DNA of 49,105 bases. It comes from Desulforapulum sp034007745. Its GTDB lineage: Bacteria > Desulfobacterota > Desulfobacteria > Desulfobacterales > Desulfobacteraceae. The notes under the pieces are model-generated. The model was not told where the DNA came from. It saw only the letters and a program-made list of their open reading frames with translations, and did no database searches. The stretch spans positions 1 through 49,105 of the forward strand of contig JAVEQI010000025.1 in the NCBI GenBank assembly GCA_034007745.1. The letters run 5' to 3'. Positions within the stretch are counted from its first letter, which is position 1. Every line of letters begins with the position of its first letter. Shown piece after piece: positions 32,025 through 38,963 of this stretch. The position numbers and the translations under genes were made by a program.

Positions 32025-32297
32025 TCATTTCTTTAAATCTTTGCCGTGATCAATTTTTCGAATCTGATATATGCTGCTGGTTACGGCAACAACCTCACCC
32101 CGGGTGTTTTTAATCTCGGCCTCCATTTGAAAATCTGCCTTTCCCTTTTCCTCGGCTTCAAGGGCGAGACGCCTTGATTCATCGACATCCATGGAAATCT
32201 CAACCGTTACATCGGTGGTTGCCGGTCTGAGAAACCAGATCTTGACATCCTTTACAATAGGATAAAAGCTATTGAAGTCAAAGGTGGTGTAAAACAA
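32025..32297 (-). pseudogene. Hot-dog fold thioesterase (DUF4442-like), truncated to C-terminal part
   Basis: A 90-residue reading frame beginning at TTG with TTFDFNSFYPIVKDVKIWFL, then RPATTDVTVEISM and a long acidic helix, AEIKNTRGEVVAVTSSIYQI. This resembles the second half of hot-dog thioesterases, but the N-terminal part containing the HxGG/AGAL active helix is missing. Upstream in the same frame there are only 10 codons before the stop of the acyl-CoA dehydrogenase gene. A weak GGATAAGGGG ribosome-binding site is present, so a short product could still be made. Most likely a 5'-truncated remnant. Confidence 0.55.
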
Positions 32298-32324
32298 TAC
32301 ACCCCTTATCCACCCCTTATTATT

Positions 32325-33467
32325 TTAAAGTTGCATCATCTTTGCGATGATCCCCTTCATGATCTCGTTTGTGCCGGCAAAAATAGAAGTTACACGATTA
32401 TCCCGAAAGGGTCTTACCAGGGAGGATGTTTCAAAGGAACCAGCACTGCCCTGGAGGTCCATACAACGGGAGGCTATCCTTTTTACCATATCTGTTGTCC
32501 AATATTTACCCATGGATGTTTCAGAAATGATCTGTTTGCCATCTATGTGGTCAATGACAAGGGATTCCATAAAGGTCCTTACGATTCTTAACTCCGAAGC
32601 CATCTCCACAAGGGCGAACTGCACTGCCTGGGACCGGGAGAGGGCCCGACCGTCAACCATGGTATTTTTACACTGCTCCATGGTATAGTCCAACATCGTC
32701 TCAGCGGAAAAAAGGGCTCCCAGAGAACAGACCAGACGCTCCTGCTGGAGTTTTCCCATGAGCATTATAAATCCATCTCCTGCCTGGCCAAGGCGATTTT
32801 GCTTGGGTATTCTGCAGTCAGAAAAAAAGAGTTCGGCCGTGTCCTGGCTCTTCCATCCCATTTTATCAAAGGGCTCGCCCTTGGTAAATCCAGGGGTGCC
32901 GGCCTCAACGATGTAAAGGGATACTGCCTGGTGCTTGTTCTCAATGGCAGGATCCTTGGCGGCAAGTACGACAATGTCACAATTGACGCCGTTGGAAATA
33001 AAGGTCTTGGACCCGTTGATCACGATCTCGTTCCCATCCTCCACGGCCGTTGTCACCATGGAGGCCACATCGCTTCCCGCATCGGGCTCGGTCATGGCAA
33101 CAGCCGCAATGATATCACCGGAAACGCATTCCGGCAGGTAATGTTTTTTCTGGCGCTCACTTCCGTAGGAGAGGATATAGGGAACCACGATATCACTGTG
33201 AAGCCCTGCGGCAAGGCCGGTAAAGCAAATCCTGGCCATTTCTTCATTAACTATAACGGAATAAAGAAAATCAAGACCCGGTCCCCCGTATTCAACGGGC
33301 ACACAGGGGCATAAAAACCCCTCTTTGCCCATCTTCTTCCACATTGATCTGGGGGTGATATGCTCCTCTTCGCACTCTGGGATCAGGGGAATCACCTCCT
33401 TTTCCAAAAACAACCGGAGACGTTCCCTGTAAGCCTTATGTTCCTCGGTGAATTTCAATATCTCCAT
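32325..33467 (-). CDS. Acyl-CoA dehydrogenase
   Basis: A 380-residue acyl-CoA dehydrogenase. Flavin and substrate contacts include AMTEPDAGSDVAS (about 124), FISNGVNCDIVVL and DKMGWKSQDTAELFF. The YEGT-loop Glu is Ala364 (IFAGTNEIMK), while Glu243 in KLQQERLVCSLGA occupies the isovaleryl/long-chain type position, a recognised alternative catalytic base. Probably acts on a branched or longer acyl-CoA. It is separated by only two bases from the upstream acyl-CoA dehydrogenase gene. Confidence 0.92.
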   Translation of the reverse strand: MEILKFTEEHKAYRERLRLFLEKEVIPLIPECEEEHITPRSMWKKMGKEGFLCPCVPVEYGGPGLDFLYSVIVNEEMARICFTGLAAGLHSDIVVPYILSYGSERQKKHYLPECVSGDIIAAVAMTEPDAGSDVASMVTTAVEDGNEIVINGSKTFISNGVNCDIVVLAAKDPAIENKHQAVSLYIVEAGTPGFTKGEPFDKMGWKSQDTAELFFSDCRIPKQNRLGQAGDGFIMLMGKLQQERLVCSLGALFSAETMLDYTMEQCKNTMVDGRALSRSQAVQFALVEMASELRIVRTFMESLVIDHIDGKQIISETSMGKYWTTDMVKRIASRCMDLQGSAGSFETSSLVRPFRDNRVTSIFAGTNEIMKGIIAKMMQL

Positions 33468-33469
33468 AA

Positions 33470-34624
33470 TTATCCCTTTATTTTTCCGATGGCTTGTTTT
33501 GCAATGGAACCGAGCCTCAAGCCCTGGTTGCTGTCATGGATTCCAATGAATTTTGCATCCCTGTAAAAATGCTCAACCTCGTATTCTCGCATGTAGCCAT
33601 AGCCGCCGTGGAGCTGTATAGCCTCGTCGGAAACGGCCTCGGCAGCAGTTGCCGAAACCTCCAGAGCCATATTGGTCTCTGCCGGGTTTATCTGACCCCT
33701 GTCAAAATTAAAGGCGGCCTTATAGGTGATAAGCCGTGCCAGCTCAACCCTTGTGGCCATGGCTGCTATCTTATGCTGCAACACTTCAAACCGGGCGATT
33801 TTCCTTCCAAACTGCTCCCGTTCTTTTACATAGGCAACAGCCCTGTCAAGGGCTCCCTGGGCCGTTCCAAGGGCGACACCTGCAGCAACGATCCTCTGTT
33901 CGTTCCAGTAGTTTTGAACCTGGCTGAGCCCCTGACCCCTTTTCCCCACAAGGTTGGATATTGGAACCTGTACATTTTCAAACTTAACCTCAGCCGTCTT
34001 CACCATACAGCAGCCAAGTTTTCTCCCCGAGTCCTTTATAGTTATGCCGGAAAGATCACTTTCCACGATAAAGACACCCATGGCCTTTCCCGGATCCTCT
34101 TCAGGATCAATCAAGCAGAGCACAAGATAAAACCCGGCATCTCCTGCGTTGGTCACCCAGGCCTTTTCGCCATCGATGATCCAACGACCGTCCTTTTCTT
34201 TTGCGCAAGTTTTAATGGTACCAACCCCGTAACCCGTATGGGCCTCCCTGAAGGCACCTGCTGAAATCATATTTCCCTCGGCAACCCCTGGTAAAAATTT
34301 TTCCTTATGTTCGCCTGTGCCTGACCTTAAAATAATCTCAGAGCCATGGGAGGCAAACATCAGGGCAGCCCCGGCAGTGGAATCCTTTGAGCAAAAAGCT
34401 TCGGCCAGAAGAACGTTCTCAAAAATCCCAAGGCCTGCTCCGGAAAACTCCTCATCAAAATGAATCCCGACAAAGCCCAAGTCACCGGCTTTTTTCCAGA
34501 TCTCCCTGGGAAAGAGATTTTTGTTTTCCAGCTCCAGCAGCAATTGCTTGTCGAACTCACCCTTTGCAAAGTCCTTTGCTGCCTTTTGGATCTGTTTCTG
34601 GGATCTGGTCAATTCAAAATCCAT
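33470..34624 (-). CDS. Acyl-CoA dehydrogenase
   Basis: A 384-residue acyl-CoA dehydrogenase, closest in pattern to short/medium-chain-like enzymes: GGAGL-type SGAGLGIFENVL, REAHTGYGVGTIKTC, ERAVAYV-like ALDRAVAYVKEREQFGRKIA and QLHGGYGYMREYEVEHFYRD. The catalytic loop reads IHDSNQG, with Asp364 where most enzymes carry Glu, and the alternative position has Gln243 (NEQRIV). Asp bases are known in some ring-acyl-CoA dehydrogenases, so an alicyclic or unusual substrate is possible (inference). Its ATG lies six bases after the stop of a 29-codon acyl-CoA-ligase stub. Confidence 0.9.
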   Translation of the reverse strand: MDFELTRSQKQIQKAAKDFAKGEFDKQLLLELENKNLFPREIWKKAGDLGFVGIHFDEEFSGAGLGIFENVLLAEAFCSKDSTAGAALMFASHGSEIILRSGTGEHKEKFLPGVAEGNMISAGAFREAHTGYGVGTIKTCAKEKDGRWIIDGEKAWVTNAGDAGFYLVLCLIDPEEDPGKAMGVFIVESDLSGITIKDSGRKLGCCMVKTAEVKFENVQVPISNLVGKRGQGLSQVQNYWNEQRIVAAGVALGTAQGALDRAVAYVKEREQFGRKIARFEVLQHKIAAMATRVELARLITYKAAFNFDRGQINPAETNMALEVSATAAEAVSDEAIQLHGGYGYMREYEVEHFYRDAKFIGIHDSNQGLRLGSIAKQAIGKIKG

Positions 34625-34630
34625 AATCGC

Positions 34631-34720
34631 CTACTCCGTATTCTTGAGCAAGGTAATGGTGTTTAACTGGAAATCGTCTCCAGATGTTGATGGAAACCCA
34701 GCGATCATTTGTACTGCCAT
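34631..34720 (-). pseudogene. 29-codon N-terminal stub of an acyl-CoA ligase
   Basis: A very strong ribosome-binding site (GGGAGGAGAG) precedes ATG, which opens MAVQMIAGFPSTSGDDFQLN, then TITLLKN and a stop. The FPSTxxDDFQLNxxTLLK pattern matches the start of AlkK-like medium-chain acyl-CoA ligases of about 540 residues. The gene stops after 29 codons, six bases before the next acyl-CoA dehydrogenase. It is probably a deletion remnant whose leader may now drive or couple translation of that gene. It could alternatively be a functional leader peptide. Confidence 0.6.
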
Positions 34721-34766
34721 ATCTCTCCTCCCTGCCTGGTTATAAACCCAAGTCGTATAGGGGTGA

Positions 34767-34789
34767 ACCGGGATGAATTCCCGGTTCTT
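34767..34789. terminator. Hairpin GAACCGGGA/TCCCGGTTC after the thiolase gene
   Basis: A 9-10 bp perfect hairpin (GAACCGGGA TGAAT TCCCGGTTC) about 20 bp beyond the thiolase stop on the minus strand. No T-run follows, so it may only stabilise or weakly terminate the messenger. Confidence 0.45.
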
Positions 34790-34807
34790 TCCCGGTACAA
34801 ACTCCTT

Positions 34808-36019
34808 TTAACCGCTGAATTTTCCAACAATGGAAATACTGCATACATTCATGCTGGGAAAACCACCCAGGTTATGGGTCAACCCATACCTGGGATCATC
34901 GAGCTGACGATCCCCAGCCCGGCCGTTGAGCTGCAGGTACATCTCGTAAAGCATCCTCAAACCAGACGCCCCTATGGGATGGCCAAAGCATTTAAGACCG
35001 CCGTCAATCTGGCACGGAACCTGGCCGTCGCTGTCGTAAACTCCGTTAAGGACGTCCTTGACGGCCTGCCCCCGTTCGGAAATATGCAAATCTTCCATGG
35101 TGACAAGCTCTGTGATGGAAAAGCAATCATGGACCTCCATCATGCTGATTTCTTTTCTCGGATCTTTGATGCCGGCCTCTTCGTAGGCCTTGATGCTGCA
35201 TCGGCTTGTGGTCATAAAATGATCACCATCCCAGTCATTAAACCCCATCTCCTCTCCCGAACTTAAGGCGAGCTGGAGGGCCTTGACCGTTATAAAATCC
35301 TTTTTCCCCAATTTTTTTGCGATCTCAGGAGTTGTCACGATGGCGCAGGCAGATCCGTCACTGACGCCGCAGCAGTCAAAGAGCCCCAGGGGATGGGCAA
35401 TAATCGGAGAGGCCATGACCTGTTCCATGGTCACCTCTTTTCTCAGGTGGGCCTTGGGATTTTTAACGCCATTGGCATGGCTTTTGGTAGAAATATGTGC
35501 CATGGCCCGCTTGATATCCTTGTCTGAAATCTTGTATTTTGCCCCGTAGGCACTTGCAAGCTGGGCAAAGGAACCAGGAGCCGTCATATTGGGGAACCAC
35601 TGCCAGTTAAGGCTGCCGGAATTGGAACCGGTAAAACTTGGTAGGCCTCCAAATCCGGTATCCTTAAGTTTTTCAACCCCAAGGGCAAGGCAGATATCGT
35701 AGGCACCAGAAGCCACGGCATAACAGGCACCCCTGAATGCCTCACTTCCCGTAGCGCAATAATTTTCCACCCGGGTTACGGGGATAAAGGGAAGGCGAAG
35801 GGTCGTGGACATGGGCACGGCGCTCTTCCCAACGCTGCCCTCGTCAAAGCAGGTTCCAAACCAGGCGGCCCCTATATCCTTTTTTTGGATGCCTGCATCC
35901 TTAATACACTCCTGAAAAGCTTCGACCATAAGCTCTTCAGCCCCCATGTCCCAACGCTCGCCAAATTTGGTGCATCCCATGCCTATTATTGCAACTTTAT
36001 CCTTAATTCCTGTGGCCAT
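34808..36019 (-). CDS. Thiolase family protein (acetyl-CoA acetyltransferase / SCP2-thiolase-like)
   Basis: A 403-residue thiolase-fold protein. The nucleophile is Cys88 in NYCATGSEAFRG; the second-half catalytic elements are EVHDCFSITELV (about 296) and GHPIGASGLRMLYE (about 346). The usual C-terminal CxG cysteine loop is replaced by GGFPSMNVCSISIVG, as in the SCP2-thiolase/DUF35-partner subgroup. Such thiolases often act with a DUF35 OB-fold partner, and a DUF35 domain is fused into the neighbouring upstream protein. It likely performs 3-ketoacyl-CoA cleavage in the cluster. Confidence 0.9.
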   Translation of the reverse strand: MATGIKDKVAIIGMGCTKFGERWDMGAEELMVEAFQECIKDAGIQKKDIGAAWFGTCFDEGSVGKSAVPMSTTLRLPFIPVTRVENYCATGSEAFRGACYAVASGAYDICLALGVEKLKDTGFGGLPSFTGSNSGSLNWQWFPNMTAPGSFAQLASAYGAKYKISDKDIKRAMAHISTKSHANGVKNPKAHLRKEVTMEQVMASPIIAHPLGLFDCCGVSDGSACAIVTTPEIAKKLGKKDFITVKALQLALSSGEEMGFNDWDGDHFMTTSRCSIKAYEEAGIKDPRKEISMMEVHDCFSITELVTMEDLHISERGQAVKDVLNGVYDSDGQVPCQIDGGLKCFGHPIGASGLRMLYEMYLQLNGRAGDRQLDDPRYGLTHNLGGFPSMNVCSISIVGKFSG

Positions 36020-36065
36020 TGCTATTTCCTCCTGTTAACTTAATGTAAAGGCCCATGATCAAAAC

Positions 36066-36195
36066 AAAACCTCCCACATGGTGTGTCTTTTAAGCCATCT
36101 TCTTCGTTGCATTAATGGGCACATATCTCAATATGCTCCCATTAATGCGCCTTGAATACGACTTAAAATCCTACACCATGTTTTGGAAGGTTTTA
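36066..36195. repeat. 130-bp near-palindrome (MITE-like)
   Basis: Arms ACCTCCCACATGGTGT... and ...ACACCATGTTTTGGAAGGTT are interrupted inverted repeats around a centre CATATCTCAATATG, with CGTTGCATTAATGGG on one side and CCCATTAATGCGCC on the other. It separates the fusion-enzyme gene from the thiolase gene. Its inner arms (TTCAAGGCGC...ATTGAGATATG on the minus strand) align with those of the 30483 element. Confidence 0.75.
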
Positions 36196-36201
36196 TTCCG
36201 A

Positions 36202-38925
36202 TCATGAGCCAAACAGCTTTTCAATAAGCTGGGATTTCATGATATCACCCTCAATGGCAAGCTTGCCCGATGTATATGCCTGCATGGGAGGAAGTGTTCC
36301 TGTCATCATGGCAATAAAATTTTCATCGGCTATCTTAAGGGTGCAGGCAGGGCTTTTATGCCTGCCCTGTTCGATGGTGCAGGTGTTATCCTTTATAGCA
36401 CAAATCCAGTCACCGCCCTGTTTTCCTGAAATAATATACTGAAACACCACATCCACGCCTGTTGCTGCATCTGCATTAAAAGCCGCACCCATTTTTTCAA
36501 AGACTTGAGCAACACCCATGGTTCCCGTGCTCTTTTCCCCAACCTCCTCCTTAGGAAAAGGTGGAGTCATAAGCGCTCCTAAGGCGGCATTAAGATCATA
36601 GTTCTCGCTTGCCCCTTCCATGGAGTTGATGGCATCCCAGTTATCCATGACGCTCTCAATGGTCGGCGGGCTCTCAAGTGACCCCAACTGGACAGTGGGT
36701 CCAGTCAGGATAGCTGCCTTATTGTAGTAACCCATACCGGCATTAAAGATGGCACCGGTCTCCTTGCACTGCTCACTTGCAAGATAACAGACAAGGGGGG
36801 CAACAAATTCAGGTTTAAGTTTTTCCAGCATATCCGGCGGAAGGATATCTTCGGTAAGGCGAGAGGCTGCGATGGGGGCGATGGTGTTGACCTTGATGTT
36901 GTACTTTGCCCCTTCAAGCTTCAAGGTGTTCATCATACCCACAAGGCCCATCTTGGCAGCACTATAGTTGGTCTGACCAAAATTTCCATAAAGGCCTGCG
37001 GCCGAGGTTGTCATGATAATTTTTCCGTAACCGTTCTCCTTCATAATATTAAAGGCGGGGCGTGTCACGTTGTAGGCACCGGTCAGATGCACGTCCAGGA
37101 CTGTCTGCCAGGTATCAGGCTCCATCTTTATGAAACTCTTATCCCTTAAAATGCCTGCATTATTAATGACGATATCCACCCGGCCAAAGGTATCAAGGGC
37201 CGTCTTGATGATCGCCTCTCCCCCTTCGGCTGTAGCAACGGAATCAAAATTGGCAACGGCCTTGCCGCCAATGGCCTCAATCTCTTTTACTACCATTTCA
37301 GCAGGCGAAGAAGAGCCCTTGCCGCTGCCGTCCCTTGATCCGCCAAGATCATTTACCACTACACTTGCACCTCTTCGTGCAAGCTCAAGGGCATAGACCC
37401 TGCCAAGTCCTGCTCCGGCCCCGGTAACAACCGCAACCCTTCCGTTATATTCAAGGGCATTGATTCTATCGGCAGCCCCCGGAACAGGAACCGCCTTCCA
37501 GAAATAGTTGACCATGCCCCTATCCTTGTCCACTCCCTTGCGTTTAAACTCAAGAGAAACCGGAAGCCCGACCTTAAGCTCCTCCTGGGAGCAGTCGGTG
37601 AAATCGGCCATAAATCTGCCGCCACCCTCAAACTGGATCATTCCGTACATGGCGGGAGGATCCACAGAAACCGCCAGCATATCTGCGGTAAAGGTCTTGA
37701 TGAAGGCCGGGATATCGGCAAACTCATACTCTTCCTGGGTATAGACCTCGCCACACTCGGGGTTAACACAAATGTCCATCTTGGGAAACTGGGGGGTGTC
37801 GCATTTTTTGCATTTTCCACCCACGAGCCCTAGGATCATCTTGTTTTTTCGATATAAAACAGTCATGGCCGTCTGGGAAGGAGATTCTGCCCTGATCCCC
37901 ATTTCGGTCTCAACGATCTCCCTGAACTTGAGCCATTTGGGATAATTATCCATGGGTTTTCTGTTCTCGATAACTCCCTTGAAACCGTTCCTCAAAGGGA
38001 GTTTTGAGATCGCATCGGTCACCTGGAAATAAAGTACGTTGCATCCCTGCCCATAACCTGCCACAAGGATTCTGTCCCCTGGTCGAGCAGACTCAAGGGC
38101 CTTTACCAGCATGAGAAAGGGATGGGCAGTGCCCGTCTCACCGCACACCTCGTGGAGGTTGTCCACAAGCTTTCCCGGAGTGGCTCCCAGACGTTTTGCA
38201 ATTTTTTTATGGTCCCCCTTAAAGAAGCAGGGATAAATAAGGGTATCAACGTCTTCCATTGTAATGCCAAGTTTGTCAAACAACCCCTGAACCGCAAGGG
38301 GGATTATCTTTCCATACCCCTCATCCCTTGCCCAGCGTTCTTCCCACATATAGTCAAACTTATTTTTGCTGCCCCTGTAGTGGTCCACAAAATCATCCGA
38401 CACACTGTAGGACCCCTTGTACTCGGCAATTACGTTATCGCTTCCAACACTCAGAGCTGCGGCCCCGTCCCCGAACCACATTTCATAGAAATAGGCGGCC
38501 TTTGTCTCCCTCTTGTCTGCGGCTGCCACCATGATCTCTTTTCTTTCACCGCCCTTTACAGCTTCTAGGGCTGCGATCAAGGCCGTTGTGGAGACCTTCT
38601 GGGAGGCTGTGAAATCCGCTGTGAGAACTTCCTTTCCAAGATTTACAGCACTTGCCACAACACCTGAATTCTGGCGATCGGCAAAGGGCAGGGTGGTGGA
38701 GGCAAGAAAGAGTGCGTCCAATTTTCCCTTGTCCATTCCCCGGACACAGTCCCTTACCGCTGCAACGGCCATGGTAAGGGAATCCTCGTCCCAGTTACAC
38801 ATTGACCTCTCCCCCTGGGAAACGGCCATGATTGCCGGTGCAAACCATCCCATGTTCTGGACGATGGCCGAACGACTCAGCCTCAGCCTCGGAATATATG
38901 CTCCATATGATGTGATACCTATCAT
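36202..38925 (-). CDS. Four-domain fusion: HMG-CoA synthase-like + DUF35 + SDR dehydrogenase + SCP2
   Basis: A 907-residue protein. About 1-325 is an HMG-CoA-synthase/KAS III-like thiolase-fold domain (MIGITSYGAYIPRLRLSR at the start; GETGTAHPF; GYGQGCNVLYF). Where HMG-CoA synthase has its catalytic Cys the sequence reads DFTASQKVSTTAL, with Gln109; the expected Glu (TTLPFAD) and His (IYPCFFKGDHKK) are also replaced. About 335-470 is DUF35, with a rubredoxin-like zinc site (CKKCDT...CVNPEC, about 371-388) and an OB fold. About 494-735 is an MFE-2-type SDR (VVTGAGAGLGRVYALELARR; NNAGILRDKSF; NYSAAK), a 3-hydroxyacyl-CoA dehydrogenase. About 800-907 is an SCP2 lipid-binding domain. I have not seen this exact order described. 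Likely cytoplasmic. Confidence 0.88.
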   Translation of the reverse strand: MIGITSYGAYIPRLRLSRSAIVQNMGWFAPAIMAVSQGERSMCNWDEDSLTMAVAAVRDCVRGMDKGKLDALFLASTTLPFADRQNSGVVASAVNLGKEVLTADFTASQKVSTTALIAALEAVKGGERKEIMVAAADKRETKAAYFYEMWFGDGAAALSVGSDNVIAEYKGSYSVSDDFVDHYRGSKNKFDYMWEERWARDEGYGKIIPLAVQGLFDKLGITMEDVDTLIYPCFFKGDHKKIAKRLGATPGKLVDNLHEVCGETGTAHPFLMLVKALESARPGDRILVAGYGQGCNVLYFQVTDAISKLPLRNGFKGVIENRKPMDNYPKWLKFREIVETEMGIRAESPSQTAMTVLYRKNKMILGLVGGKCKKCDTPQFPKMDICVNPECGEVYTQEEYEFADIPAFIKTFTADMLAVSVDPPAMYGMIQFEGGGRFMADFTDCSQEELKVGLPVSLEFKRKGVDKDRGMVNYFWKAVPVPGAADRINALEYNGRVAVVTGAGAGLGRVYALELARRGASVVVNDLGGSRDGSGKGSSSPAEMVVKEIEAIGGKAVANFDSVATAEGGEAIIKTALDTFGRVDIVINNAGILRDKSFIKMEPDTWQTVLDVHLTGAYNVTRPAFNIMKENGYGKIIMTTSAAGLYGNFGQTNYSAAKMGLVGMMNTLKLEGAKYNIKVNTIAPIAASRLTEDILPPDMLEKLKPEFVAPLVCYLASEQCKETGAIFNAGMGYYNKAAILTGPTVQLGSLESPPTIESVMDNWDAINSMEGASENYDLNAALGALMTPPFPKEEVGEKSTGTMGVAQVFEKMGAAFNADAATGVDVVFQYIISGKQGGDWICAIKDNTCTIEQGRHKSPACTLKIADENFIAMMTGTLPPMQAYTSGKLAIEGDIMKSQLIEKLFGS

Positions 38926-38963
38926 TAGATTCTCCTGTTCTTTGGTGTTAATGGATTATCAAA

